Shown here: positions 52,460 through 64,000 of the stretch, piece by piece
Position numbering within the stretch: position 1 is the stretch's first letter
Layout of the letters: each line of letters begins with the position of its first letter
Origin: Metaphire vulgaris
Lineage: Eukaryota; Annelida; Clitellata; Crassiclitellata; Megascolecidae
Assembly (NCBI GenBank): GCA_018105865.1
Contig: CM030832.1
Location: 13,605,919 to 13,669,918 of the forward strand
Direction of reading: 5' to 3'
Length of the DNA stretch: 64,000 nucleotides
Position numbers and translations under genes: made by a program
Notes under the pieces: model-generated
Told to the model about the DNA's origin: nothing
The model's input: the letters and a program-made list of their open reading frames with translations, nothing else
Database searches by the model: none

Positions 52460-55400
52460 TCCCTCTCCTCTCCTCTCTCAGTTGTTTCCTTCCCAATTGT
52501 CCTTAAATACATTTTCAGCCGTTACGATCATAGACCGGAAACGCTTTTAATTCTTCCCTCGAGGATTGCCTTTGAAACTTTTCGAATCTAACGATCGGAG
52601 AAACACTTTCGAGCGTTTCAGATTTCCCTTTCTCCGTCTATGAGACAGTCCTCTTGCGTTCGGCTGTCTGTCTTCTTGTCTGCGTCTATCTGTCTCCAGC
52701 AGCTTTAATTACCTTCAAGAGTCCTGAATTTAGATCCAGTCGAGCTAACGAGAGTCCCATTGTTGCGACTTTTATTCTCATATATCACAAAGAACAAACG
52801 GTCGCTCGACCGACAAGGAAAATGCCGCCCCTACTTCCAGGTTAGGCATAAGCATTCTAATGAATATGGTCCATTCAATCCCGTGAGTCTTGAGCAGATA
52901 TTTATCCCTTTTCTATTTATTATAATGGCCCATATAAATAAATAAATAAATAAATAAATATATATATAATTTCTAAATAGCTAGATTTTTGCAGCATCGT
53001 GTACAGCACATTGAAAATCAGAAGCTCTCGTCCATGTTTGGTGCATGCCTCGTTCCGCAATTACTTTGGTATTGACCACTTAAATCTACTATTAGAGGCA
53101 TACATCACGTTATTTGCTTTACAAAGCCTTGCACGCCGACCGCATTAGATATTATGGGCGACGATTATTAACGGTTCTGTGGTTAACGATAGCGTAAATT
53201 CTAATACGAGCTCTGAAAACAGGCTGTATTGTGAACCTTTAACCCCTCGTGTCGATGTATGCGGAGCTTTGGTCCCTAAAAGAGGACAAGCTTCCTTCTC
53301 TTGACCAGCGGTCTGGTGTATATAGAGCGCATAATTTACACGCTGTGAACATTGTGGGCATAAACCAAATTTTAGAACCCGAATCGATAGGGAAAAGTAT
53401 CCTATAAGGTCGGGTATATAATGTATAGGATAAAATTAACGTCGCATTAGCATTAGCGTGAAGAACGAGCAGCATATGTCACAGTGTAACAGGCGAATCG
53501 CCAAGAGAGCGATGCTGCTGCTTAACGCATTAGAATTAGGCTGGTCAATTTTAACGCAGATAAAGGTCTAATTATGACAAAACGATTCTACGCCTGAGGC
53601 TTTTAAGCTTAGTTCTGCTCTTAACTCGTCTAATCACTGCTAAATGCGCGGTCAGTGTCTCTAGACTGCTTTAAATCAAGTTTGATGGACAACGCCTTTG
53701 ACTGGCAAACGCAAAGAACTATGGCGCATTAAAAAGAGCGACAGAAGATAGAAATTGGAAGAAAATGACTGTTAATCCTCTGATAGAGGAAGACACGTTG
53801 AGAAGAAAAGATGAATCGATATAATGGAGTGCTCTGTGGCTGTTGGACGAGCAACGTGAGTCGCCTTAGGCGAATAGACTCGTTCTTCGGAATTTCGTCT
53901 CTGTTCTCGCTTAGCTTCTCTTTAGTTAACATGGTTGGTTTTCCATTGACATTCAAAGTGTTTTGAGAGTCGGTCAAATCGTCATCGATTGTCTCGTTGA
54001 AAGCTTTTGAAAATCGCGGAAAACAAACGACATTAAAGTAATTCGGCTGGCTTCCATTCTTAGCTCACGTTCAAACGTCCATAACGCGTCCATTCGGCTT
54101 GGTTCTACGGAAATTGGGCAGAGGGGATTAAAGATAGAATTGAACCCTCAAGGACCTATTGCAAAACCGAGATTTCCATGGGATGAATTCAAAATAGGCC
54201 TACATCAAGATCAAGAGACTGGAGCTTCAATGAAGCACTTGTGAAGATGAATACGAGCGCAGAAATGAAGTCGTAGCGGCTTTCTAAAGAGATGAATTGC
54301 ACGCAGAACATTGAAGACACACACACACACACACACACCTAGATTACGATGGGTAAAAGTTCGAACCCTCTGTCCATATATGACAACACCGTCCAGGGTT
54401 TATGCTAAAGGTCCAAAAACAAGGAGCTTTTGGACCACATTTCTTATCAATCCGTGCCATTGTTGCAAAGTATTCTGCAAATATTTCTGAGATTGTCCAC
54501 TTGACATTTGCACTGTTGAAGGCCGTATTTTAAGAGAAATTTAATTGATATTTGGTCCACTTTGGACTACGTTGATTTTCCCATTCCAATTCACGTCATC
54601 AGGAATTCACATATTTCCAGTATCACTAAACGCCTTCAATTAGGCCTACCTACATCTGATTAAGAAGACATATCTCTGTTGCGGACTTTATAACCGTGAT
54701 CCATTCTGACAGAGCCCTACATTAGTCATCATGGCCTCATGGTCTACGTGGTTTGAATATTCAAAAACTTGAAGACGCGTTTCTTTTGAAACTTTCTTTG
54801 ATGACTCAGCGTTTTACCTACGTAGACAGACTTCGTACGGTCGTAAGACGGAGATTTGGCAAACAAATTCCTGTTTCAACTGCTGGTTACGATGCATAGT
54901 ATTTAATGTACTGAACTACGGAGTTCACGGCTCCGATAAGATCGCTATACTAAGTAACAGCAGCGCCTTATTCAAACATAAAAAGGTGTTAGCGCAATCA
55001 GACACTTTTAAACGCGACTGTTCTGATGGATGGCTCTGCGTGGGAATTCGAAGTCTCTGAGACGATGCGGTGGGCAATGACGTTACACGTAGTGTCGGAA
55101 TTTTTAAACTTTAAAAAAAATACAACGTCTATTTAATTACTGCTAAATTTGTGACTTGAACTCCAGCCGAAGATTGAGAACTCCGGTGACGATATGGTGT
55201 GTAAGAACAAAATTTCTCGACACCGAAATTTCTCGACCGCCCCCCTCATTAAAATGCCCAAATTCCAATTCAAATCGAACTCTGACTATGCGTAAAAGCA
55301 AAACTATGTACTTGCAGCGCTGCAAAAATTCGAATTCCGCTTTAATTAAGACACGAAGAAGGCGTCTGGCAATAACTGCCCTCCCCCCACGAGAAAAGCC

Positions 55401-55835
55401 GACGCGCGACAATGCGCCGTATCAGTTTCATCAACATTGCACCAGAAGACCACCATTGACTGTTCGCTGCTGAGTCATTGAACTGTTTTTAGAATCGTCG
55501 CCGAGTTCAATCGATCTGCAATCTGCCGATTTGGTTCGACGCCAGAGGTCTCTCCTAAATCGATGAGCGATTCTAATTTGATCCTGATTATATCTAGGGT
55601 TTAATTAGAGCGTCGATCCCCCCACTCCCACCCCCCGGTCACAAGTGGGCAAGGCGGCGATCACGAAGAGAGTCACGTCTTCACGTCATGATGACGTCAC
55701 GACGACATCCGTCGAACGGTCGTGTATTGACGTGTCGCTAATCTAACGGCCGACGGACGGACGATGTCTGTGGCTTACCTTGCGTTGATGTTGAATTTCT
55801 CGCTGTCTCAGCGGAGGCAGGTTCTCGTCATCCAT
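45327..55835 (-). CDS. Hes: HES-family bHLH-Orange transcriptional repressor (4 exons, complete)
   Basis: This nuclear DNA-binding repressor, usually a Notch target, recruits Groucho/TLE. Exons on the minus strand are 55835-55779, 48253-48146, 47306-47219 and 46186-45327, all with AG acceptors, GT donors and matching phases (0, 0, 1). The protein is 370 residues. The basic region QRKIAKPLMEKRRRERINN has the lysine-proline typical of Hairy/E(spl) (K22-P23). Helix 1 and helix 2 (SKLEKADILEMTV) follow. The Orange domain runs from about K101 (KYVSGFRECAKEVANYL), and the last four residues are WRPW, the Groucho tetrapeptide. WRPW rather than YRPW excludes Hey. The start ATG at 55835-55833 has an A at -3 and G at +4. 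Exon positions match those of vertebrate HES1-type genes. Confidence 0.96.
46380..46436. repeat. Diverged TATAGCGCC-type repeat fragment
   Basis: TTTCTATAGCGCCTTCAG and CACCGAAGTAG recall 43388-43425. It lies in Hes intron 3. Confidence 0.4.
46651..46703. repeat. (TG)n microsatellite
   Basis: A TG run followed by a short GC-alternating segment to about 46724, in Hes intron 3. Confidence 0.95.
47219..47306 (-). CDS. Hes: Hes exon 3: helix 2
   Basis: NSYRSKLEKADILEMTVNYL and then KSVKRQKMS encode the second helix. Acceptor GTTGTAG; donor GTGCGA, phase 1, which joins exactly to the split glycine codon of exon 4. It is too short to show as a long open frame. Confidence 0.95.
47484..47883. mobile_element. 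hAT-type MITE in Hes intron 2, interrupted at its left end
   Basis: Once the nested element is removed, the left end reads CAGTGGCGTAAACC, and the right end is the inverse of CAAGGGCGTAAAAC. The flanks GCCGCCGG (47476-47483) and GTCGCCGG (47884-47891) match at 7 of 8. It contains TGACGAGCAAAAAAGGTC at 47733-47750. Confidence 0.75.
47489..47631. mobile_element. hAT-type MITE nested 5 bp inside another
   Basis: The ends CGGTGGCGGCT and AGCCGCCACTG are inverted with one mismatch. The duplication CGGCAGTG is perfect (47481-47488 and 47632-47639). It is 143 bp. Confidence 0.82.
48146..48253 (-). CDS. Hes: Hes exon 2: basic region, helix 1, loop
   Basis: IAKPLMEKRRRERINNCLDQ and then LKSLLLEVTKKDDEEE encode the DNA-binding basic region, first helix and an acidic loop. 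Acceptor TTTTGCAG, donor GTGACC, phase 0 both ends. Confidence 0.96.
49578..49628. repeat. (CT)n microsatellite
   Basis: An uninterrupted CT run. Confidence 0.95.
50398..50642. mobile_element. hAT-type MITE
   Basis: CAGTGGCGGTTCCACG and, inverted, CAGTGGCGGTTCCAGG form a near-perfect terminal repeat. The flanks GTCAGCAT and ATCAGTAT match at 6 of 8, a decayed duplication. It includes the inverse of AACAAGCAAAAAGGTAA near 50455. Confidence 0.82.
51230..51896 (+). mobile_element. LINE 3' remnant
   Basis: 51272-51359 reads FKSRLFTIKLVGPRIWNRLP and then ISFFKVIQFK-stop, the conserved end of CR1-like reverse transcriptases. It continues to a TTTGGAAATAATAAAGAAAC tail. Confidence 0.65.
52396..52454. 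repeat. (CT)n microsatellite
   Basis: A CT run ending in CCCTCTCC interruptions. Confidence 0.95.
55779..55835 (-). CDS. Hes: Hes exon 1: start codon and N-terminus
   Basis: MDDENLPPLRQREIQHQRK, 19 codons, then donor GTAAGC. It joins in phase 0 to IAKPLMEKRRR of exon 2, completing the basic region. A TCTCTGTCTCTATAG just upstream (about 55871-55885) could be a 5' UTR splice acceptor. Confidence 0.9.
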
Positions 55836-56010
55836 CGTCGTACCAGTTGGACGACGCCTTCTCCCGTTCCCCTATAGAGACAGAGACAGCTGTTTTTTAC
55901 GGACCGAATATACTTTCTTCGAAGTGCGTCACTGCGAGATCGTCGCTTTCGCCGTCATATATCTAACGGCGACATTTGCAGAGTGTACGGTCGGCAGTGT
56001 AAGAGCGCGC

Positions 56011-56015
<5 letters not shown>

Positions 56016-56048
<33 letters not shown>
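56016..56048. repeat. (GA)n microsatellite upstream of Hes
   Basis: A GA run, which would lie in the 5' leader or proximal promoter of Hes. Confidence 0.9.
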
Positions 56049-56050
<2 letters not shown>

Positions 56051-56660
56051 AACAGTTACCGATCGGTGACTGCCTTCGTCGTCTTTCGACGGCGTGAGAA
56101 CAGACCCTCAGGAATTCGGCTTGAGCGATGTGTTTTGCTAGTCGAGAGAAAAGATCGGCGTCGCTCGTAACCGTTAGCCGTGCAAAGAGGCGAGTCGAAC
56201 GTTTGAATCAGAGCGCTCCCCGGCGCCGCAGAAGACCAACTTATAAACCGAGTTCTCTCGGCGGCGAATCGTCTTCGCATGGCCGACTTCGCGACCAGTA
56301 ACTTCGAGCTTTATTTTTGACCGTCGGCGACGGCGGCGACGGCGCTCGGGGGGAGGGAATTGGGGAGTCAGTGGTCTCTATAGGCTGAACCCTTTCTATT
56401 GTCAGAAGCCTGAGAGAGGTCCGACCTCGTGCGGCCGACCAACGACAGGAACGCGGCTCGCGTGTGTTCGATCGTCGAACGGAGGGGTCGGTCGAGCGGG
56501 GGTAAATAGACGATGAGGGAGGGAGGGGTGACAGCACGCGGGGTGTGCGCTGGGAAAGATCAGCAAAGCGTGGAAGACCGTTGGACGAAACGTGCTCTGA
56601 ACGCGTTTGACAGACTGTCCACCGGAGTTCAAAGTCTCAGACTCTCATGCCACGACCGCA

Positions 56661-56667
56661 TTTTATA
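56661..56667 (-). promoter_or_regulatory. Candidate TATA box of Hes
   Basis: The minus strand reads GTTATAAAATGCGG in a CpG-bearing region about 0.8 kb before the start codon. A second, weaker TTTATAAG lies at about 56240-56247, 0.4 kb before the start. Vertebrate HES1 promoters have a TATA box, but which of these is used, if either, cannot be told from sequence. Confidence 0.3.
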
Positions 56668-57187
56668 ACAGGACTCGGGTCAGAAATTAAGAGCGATCGA
56701 ACTCGTTTCGTTCGAATCTTTGTCAGCCACGCAGACGAAAAAGGTCATGGTGATTGGATGCTTCAAATTTATGTATAAATCATTTTAAAAATGAATCTTA
56801 AGTTTAAACGTTTCTTCACTCCGAGACCATTTTATATTCACAACAATGACTGCATAACTACGTAATTCTTCAACGTATGACAGCTGAGTCAAAAGCAACT
56901 GAAGACTCCTTTTATGATTTATCTCCTATGATTCATCTCAGAGGAATATTGATTAAGTTATTGACAAAATCAATGCAAATAGGCCAAGCTTTAGATCCTT
57001 GTTGAAGTGAGAACTATTGGCCCAGGTACTGGACGAAGGGCTGAATATCGTTAGAATGTCGTAGAAATGAAAAGTGTAACGACGACAGTTAGTAGTCAGG
57101 CTCGGGGCCGGCTTCAAATTTCAAGCCCAAAATTTATAAACGGAGACTTACGGATTTGAGACCATTTGGAATTCTCAGGACTTGAGG

Positions 57188-57225
<38 letters not shown>

Positions 57226-57229
57226 CTCT

Positions 57230-57271
<42 letters not shown>
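57188..57271. repeat. (CT)n followed by (TA)n
   Basis: The CT run passes directly into a TA run. Confidence 0.95.
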
Positions 57272-57273
<2 letters not shown>

Positions 57274-57684
57274 AGAAAGTCCAAATCATCGAATCATAGA
57301 GAACTCTCTAAATACTTCTACTGTAACTTCTGTAAGCGAAACGTCACGCAGAAGTAGATTTTCAGACAAGAGATGTTCTTTCGATAGAGGCTAGCTATGC
57401 TCAGTGTTTTATCCAGACTCCAGGCCTTTGGGGGTTGATTGCTTGGCTGGAGAAGAAGAGGCACAGTTCAATGCCAAAAAGTGCTGTAATTTGGGGGGAT
57501 TTTGAAGGGTTTTTGGGTGGAGGGGGAATCTTCCCTCCTAACAGGCCTGTAGGCCTATAAAAACTGGTTATGCTAATACAGTAGCTTCCTAAATTTTACG
57601 ACACCTTCGTTGCTGGTACAATACAACCATTTACTGTAATTGGACGCGTCTGCGCAAACGAGAGAAGAAACTGTTCGACAGGGA

Positions 57685-57687
<3 letters not shown>

Positions 57688-57752
<65 letters not shown>
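57688..57752. repeat. (GT)n microsatellite
   Basis: About 32 GT units without interruption. Confidence 0.95.
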
Positions 57753-57754
<2 letters not shown>

Positions 57755-58377
57755 TAGAATTCATGCCCTAATAAGTAAGCATGTACGGTGGCGGGAAGTA
57801 GCCTATAACTCGCCTCGGAATGATGCGGCTGATGGATTCTGCATATCGTGTACACGGAGTTCATGCATTAGAACAACTCTTTCTAATGGCTCCCTTTTGT
57901 GGGATTTAATGGGTGGTTAAGCGACTTGTTTGTGGTCGTGGAATGCGACTCGAACCTGCACGGAACTGGTTGCAGGTATTGTGAGAGAGCGTCATAGATA
58001 GAGACAGCACGGTGGTCGTCAACTTCTGAAGCGGTCAAAACCAGACAGACGATGTGACGACGACGACGGCCCTCAAAACGAATAGCCGTTAAAACGCGAA
58101 TTGCAAATAGACAAAGTGAAACATCACCGACCGCGTGTCGTTTAGGACCCCGATGAAGACTGCCTCAATAATATTTCGACAACGCCCCAAGTGCTTTCAC
58201 TTCCACCCACAATACCCACACCACAGAAGAAACGAAGAAACCCTAAGTGGCCGTTACGACGTTAATTCGTTCGAACAGCCCGGATTCTTCCGAAGCTCGT
58301 CTTCGACTTACTGGGACTGCGAACATGAGGGCATATAACGCGTACGCAGGGCGTCGATAGACGATTAACTCAGCCAC

Positions 58378-58442
<65 letters not shown>
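58378..58442. repeat. (TA)n microsatellite
   Basis: An uninterrupted TA run. Confidence 0.95.
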
Positions 58443-58445
<3 letters not shown>

Positions 58446-60996
58446 AACAAAAACCGAATGTTGCAGGTGCCAGTTCCACCCGTATCCGCGGACGGCATGT
58501 GATCTGAATTAAAGATGCCTATGGAGATCAGATTCACGGGTGTTCTCATTCTCACGCAGATTTCACGAGAATCGGAATAACTTAGAGGGAAATTTGAATC
58601 TGGGAAACAGGAATGATAGTCTCCAGATCGTTCCGCGGATTAACACTATACTTTGCTGTTCTACGGTTCGACTTCATACAACGTTGTTGTTGTTGTTTAA
58701 GTTTGCGTCGGAAATGTTAGCAGTTACAATTCATCAAAACCATGGCAAAAGAACGCTATACGCAATGTAAAACCTTAGTCCTTGATGCGATGACTGCGAT
58801 TGGTGCATTTGTACAACGTCTTCGGGTCTTGCAAGCATTGCCTCAGAAAAGCAGTGGGTGGGAGCAGTGGGCCTACTACTTCCTCGTCACAGTTTTAGGC
58901 CTCCAGCGGGCAGCTAACCCCAACATTGTTGGTCTTTGACATGGAACAAACGGACGTTGCTCGTAAGCACTTTACTACGTAAAAATGATTTAGCACTAAT
59001 GTGCGCCTATCAGTTATAGAAGTACTCAGCACTGCCGATGGCAGTTGACTCCGAATGCCATTAGTGCTGGTAACTGTACCGACAGCGACTGGGGTTCATC
59101 TTGGAGCCCCGAAGGCAGGTATCATTGGGCGTAATTACCTCTGACAACCGCCTTTGACGAGGTGCTTTTTTATTGCGACGCCGTCGAGGAAGTGTGTAAT
59201 TAGGAGCGATCGAAAGAGCAGCGCCTCTTGACCGTCCATTGTTCGAGTCGGTGACTTTGGTTGCGCCGAGGTGGGCATGGCAGTAACTGCCCGCAATGAG
59301 TACCTACACCGGCGTTCTCCATTAACTGCTCACCGTCGAGTTGCACAGGAGTCGACTTCGACGCGCCGCTCAAAGCAACCGCTATGATCGTCTTTGACGC
59401 TCCACTGACTTCGCCGGTCATTGATTGGGAACTGATAAACCTGCGGGCAGCAAACAGTTTAGAGTAATCGAATCGGTTTTGAACATTTCTGCAGAATATC
59501 GAATGGCTTCTTGTAACAGAATCGCTGAGGCTCATTTGAATTTCATCATTCTAGTTCAGTGGCGCAGCCAGGATCTTCCGAATGGGGGCCTATGGTTTCC
59601 ATTATTCCCAACTTCAAAAATTTGACAAGCAAAGAAAAAAGAAAAAGGTTTTGATCATAATTCCCATGATTTGCGAAAATTTGACAAGCAACAGTCGACA
59701 ACAGGGAACAGTCGACAACCCATGTCGCGAAACAGGCAGCTTCTCTCCGTTCCGTGCCATCAGCTTGTGAAAATTACGAGACCGACCTGACCGAGAACAA
59801 CCAACCGCCGCCGGTCAGTCAACCGTCGAACGGCCTGTCGTCGTTCTGACGCAGACGGCCTCCTAAGTTCCATCGACGACTGTCAGTCTCGCAGTTCATC
59901 TGCAGCGCGACCAACGTATCCGCGGATAATTCAGTAAAGACAGTGACAGCACACGAGATATCCACGCAGACTTAGAATTACGTGGTTGATCAAGATTTGT
60001 AGGCGTTGAATTCGGCATAGAACCATGATTGTCAGCCAGGAATTTGATTTGGGAGGGTATTTACCCAGGGTGGTTATAAATCTCAACTATAAAGCCATAA
60101 ACCATTTAAACCACATGCGTCTCGTCTGAAAATCCATAAAAAACTTTAGTAGACTGATTTATCAATAATAATAGATAAACCTAATCGTCGCGCATTTTAA
60201 AACTACCCCTACTGAGATTGATTAAGATTTGTTGAGACCCTTACTACATTCGGTCTATATATACTAACCTATATATATAAAGGGCAAAAATATTTAAAAA
60301 TTTGATTTTTGGGAGGGTATAAAATTGCCCAAAAATTTTGCAAACAAAATTGCAAAAATTTATAAATTTCAACTAAAATTTGGCAAAAATTTTCAAGAAA
60401 AGTGTGAAAAACTGTACTTAATATAAACCTACCAACAAAATGGTTGGCCCCATGATTAAGTTGCCACCCAAACACGCCCAAAGTGTGACAAATCCTGACG
60501 CGTTAAGCTATAAGAACATGTTACAGTTAGAATCGGAGCCAACGATCGGAGACATTTTGTAAAGAATGTCCATGAAGAAAATCGGCAATTACTTTTAGCC
60601 AGATAATCATTTTATCGGTTTTGCACGAAGAATCTCACGGGTCCGTCAAAGCACGACTAATGGACCGCGGATGTCTCTTCGTGGTTTACTTCCATTGGAA
60701 TTTTCTAGCCTCTGAGCGAAAGTCGAAATATCGACTTTAGATTGCAAAATTGGCGATTAATTAGCGAAAGGCCAAGAGCCATAGAAAACTATCAAACCTG
60801 CACAATTATTTGACAAATGTTTGCTGATGATATTTTGAGCTTCAATTGCTTCATTTTTTCAACAGCTTTGTAACTGACCTCTGTCGCTACCTTCGCTACG
60901 ACATTGTTCTATTGTCTTCGGCAAAGGCGTACTCAACTGCTGGACATACTGTAGGTATATACTGTACATTTATAAAATGCATAACACACAAGCAGT

Positions 60997-61043
60997 ATAT
61001 ATATATATATATAGATATATATATATGTGTGTGTGTGTGTGTC

Positions 61044-61083
<40 letters not shown>
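60997..61083. repeat. (TA)n then (TG)n
   Basis: TA repeats pass into TG repeats with a single CTTG interruption. Confidence 0.95.
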
Positions 61084-61085
<2 letters not shown>

Positions 61086-61267
61086 TATTCAAGCATTGAA
61101 GAGCCTGAAAAGCCTGTGCGCGCAAACGAACCTGTTAGCTATTTGGTAATATAACCCAAGTTACCCAACCCTCCAGCCTTTGCTGCTTCTGTATTCCCTA
61201 TTTTCCAGGACCAACTGGTTGTTGTTCGCCTTGTTAGCTAGCTTTATTGTAGCGCGGGCGTTCTTGT

Positions 61268-61268
61268 A

Positions 61269-61316
<48 letters not shown>

Positions 61317-61444
61317 ATATATATAGTGTATGTATGTATGTATATATATATATATATATACCGTATATATAAACAGTATATATAGTGTATATATACAGTA
61401 TATATACAGTATATACAGTATATACAGTATATATAGTATATATA

Positions 61445-61488
<44 letters not shown>

Positions 61489-61530
61489 ATATATATATAT
61501 ATTGGGATAATATATATATATATATATGCA
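61268..61530. repeat. Complex TA-rich array with ACAGTATAT units
   Basis: TA runs are interspersed with TATACAGTATA and TATAGTATA variants between about 61340 and 61450. Confidence 0.9.
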
Positions 61531-62099
61531 CATGTATCAGATTTTTGATTAGTCGCCAACCAACACGTCAAAGTGTGACTATACGTGACGCGTTAAGTAT
61601 AAAAGCCTTGGCAGTTTCAATTCGCCAACGATCGACGTGTGAATGTCCAAGATAGAAAATCCGCCATCCCCTGGAGCGGATCCGGGTAGCTAGACTACAT
61701 CGGCGCAGAGATGACTCTCCTACGAGTGAGTTACTGGGGCGCGTCATGCGATATAGGTGGCATCCTACGGCATGACGAAGATCCGTTGAGAATAAAGATA
61801 AACACGATATTGCCTTTCATGATTAAAGTTTAAAATAGTGAGTATGATCGTCAGCTGTGCTCGGGATTCCAGCTGCATGTCGCATTGTCTCGTGACACAT
61901 CTGGAGAGCATTGTCTTGAGACGCGCTGGAAATTGATTGGGCGCGAAAAAAATTTGCAGTACATTTAGCACTAAATCAAAGAATGAATGAGATCTAAAGT
62001 AGGCCTAGATTTTAAACAATCGTGAGGTTTGGAACGAAAATCGACTGGCAGCATTTATGATTCACAGCGTAGGTCTATGCTTTCGGTCTAATTGTAGGG

Positions 62100-62349
62100 T
62101 AGATGTCCAGTCTCCGATATTCCTATCTCTCTCGTGTAGACTTTGCGTTCTGATTAATGTCTAAACCTGATGAAGACCATGATGCATATACAGTAAGGAA
62201 GAGATATACAGTATTACCCACACATCCCTAGTAGATGTCCATTTTCCGATATTACTATCTCTCTCAAGTAGACTTTGCGTTCTGATTAATGTCTAAGCCT
62301 GATGTAGACCATGATGCATATACAGTAAGGAAGAGATAAACAGTATTAC
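62100..62349. repeat. Tandem duplication, 118-bp units
   Basis: 62100-62217 and 62232-62349 are near-identical and offset by 132 bp. They share AGACTTTGCGTTCTGATTAA and CATGATGCATATACAGTAAG. Neither is coding. Confidence 0.9.
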
Positions 62350-63022
62350 ACACGACGATGAAACCCCTTTATGTGCGCTCATAATGCACTTTGCAGTAAC
62401 GAATATCTCTCTAGATACGCTGTATACGACAGTAAGTGCTCGTAAGTAACTGTATATGATTGCGCCTTCAACATATAGACTCTAGCTTAGCTCGAGCACA
62501 TCGGGCAGTCGCATGTCCAGCGGCTCAGAGTGGACATCAATATGGTCTGCCGTAGCTGATGACTAGTACATCATTATCAAAGCGCTATATAAATTGAAGA
62601 TTTACATTTCCATCCGTTTTGAAGTAAGCTACTCTGTCGAAATCGCCAAAAGAGCTGGACTACATGCATAATTAATTATTTAATATAATTTCGTTTAAAA
62701 TAATAACTTAGTTAAACACGGTTTGAGGTGAACCTCGGACAGCCGTGGGAACTTAATCGAGGCATCATCCGTCGTGAGATTAAATCTGCGAAACGAAGTC
62801 TTTTTTATAAGCGGGAGAAATTTGCACTGTACGTATAAGCGCGTCTTTCTCAGACGAATTCAGCACGACCCTTCTGTTCGGACCGTGTGTGCTCTTGCCT
62901 TCGTCGTCGGATTAAAAAAAAACTTTTGCTTGTCAGTCAGAGCGATTCGATCTTCGTGTGCGCGCATATTTGTGCTGATGCCGATACTCGACAAAACATT
63001 TCGAGCGCTTTGTTGTAAAGCT

Positions 63023-63178
63023 TAAATGGCCGACGTCGTTAGTGTCATGACATAGGACCGAATACTTTCAAACAGATCCGCAGTCATGAGTCGAACAACA
63101 GCGTTCAGTGACTCATGACCGCGGGTCTGTTTAAAAGTATGCGATCCTATGTCATGTCATAATGACGCCGGCCATTTA
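63023..63178. repeat. Long inverted repeat (fold-back element)
   Basis: The left arm 63023-63092 (TAAATGGCCGACGTCG start) and the right arm 63110-63178 (ending GACGCCGGCCATTTA) are inverted and highly similar, with a 17-bp loop. It is non-coding and probably a fold-back MITE. Confidence 0.85.
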
Positions 63179-63407
63179 GAACAGTGCCCACCAGAGACAT
63201 TTCTAGGATTGTGAATTTGGGGAGTGTCGACCTCAAATGGGGGGAAGGGCGGAGCTAATTAGTATGCTTTTTGTATGCATACCATTGTCACATTACCATT
63301 TGGGGTGTCGACCTCAAATTGGGTGGGTGGATGTTGGGGGTGTTAGGGGGTGTAAAAATATCCCTGGTGCCCACTAAAGTTTGCTGCCTAACGCTTTGTC
63401 TGTTGGT

Positions 63408-63642
<235 letters not shown>

Positions 63643-64000
63643 GGCTGCCGTGGGAGCTTCAAGGTTCCGTTTATAATATCAACCCGTTAAGTCTGATCCT
63701 CAGATATTTAGAAGATTATGTAGAAACGAGTCGCAAATAGCTGTTGCTATGTTGGTTATTTGGTTATCAAGTTGACCAGGTCCTTAAACGAGATGCACAT
63801 GAGATCGCCTCGTATACGATGAAGCAACATAGAGGCGATACAGTCATAAATGTTTGTTTCGAAACCGGAGATCGATGGAAGAGTCTGGATCCGAAATGAC
63901 CGATGAGCAAATAGATTCATTTTGTAGTTCAACGTTCTTTCTATCAGCTCGATTGAAATCCTTTACGTTATGAATAATTTATGGTCTCTATTACCAATTT

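Larger units (their letters stand above)
48254..55778 (-). other. Hes intron 1 (7.5 kb)
   Basis: It contains CT microsatellites, a large hAT-type element with a nested MITE and a LINE remnant, and otherwise unique CpG-bearing sequence. No further exon is recognised. 52600-55778 holds no feature I can support beyond short simple repeats, e.g. (CA)n at 54318-54338. Confidence 0.7.

Noticed and set aside
55039..55046. Perfect CGTGGGAA (CSL/Su(H)-type site) in Hes intron 1, plus GTGGGAA cores near 48692, 52366 and 62745
   Set aside because: HES genes are Notch targets, but about eight such 7-mers are expected by chance on both strands in 64 kb. None lies paired or close to the candidate TATA boxes.
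61161..61571. Long open frames of Tyr/Ile repeats
   Set aside because: They arise from TA microsatellites read in any frame. The same applies to frames at 57573-57920, 58243-58555 and 63271-63740.

Overview
This is animal nuclear DNA: intron-rich genes, GT-AG splicing, dense transposon debris and long microsatellites. Two conserved developmental genes lie tail to tail about 10 kb apart. The introns of roughly 0.3-4.5 kb, the many hAT and piggyBac remnants and the recurrent octamer TAGGCCTA suggest a marine invertebrate, perhaps an echinoderm or a related deuterostome. That placement is an inference; the sequence does not name the species.

Layout. 1-5474 is repeat-rich and holds a stack of nested transposons (1798-4499). 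5475-35491 (+) carries 23 exons of an ErbB/EGF-receptor tyrosine kinase gene, from the end of the first ligand-binding (L1) domain to the stop codon. The signal peptide and most of L1 lie upstream of the window. The exons join in frame and give about 1235 residues: L1 tail, cysteine-rich 1, L2, an extended cysteine-rich 2, one transmembrane helix, an intact kinase domain and a tyrosine-rich tail. 35492-45326 is 3' UTR plus intergenic DNA full of small hAT-type elements, many with perfect 8-bp target-site duplications. 45327-55835 (-) is a complete four-exon HES-family repressor gene (370 residues: bHLH, Orange, C-terminal WRPW) with a 7.5-kb first intron. 55836-64000 holds its presumed promoter and then gene-free DNA with microsatellites, an inverted repeat and a tandem duplication.

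The receptor signals from the plasma membrane to Ras/MAPK and PI3K, and its tail carries Grb2-, PI3K- and Shc-type docking motifs. HES proteins repress transcription in the nucleus with Groucho, usually downstream of Notch. Both act in development, but nothing here shows that they are co-regulated.

The transposons are the most unusual part. They include MITEs nested within MITEs, a hAT insertion 13 nt from a receptor splice donor, piggyBac remnants followed by histone-type 3' stem-loops, and one internal motif shared by MITEs with different ends.
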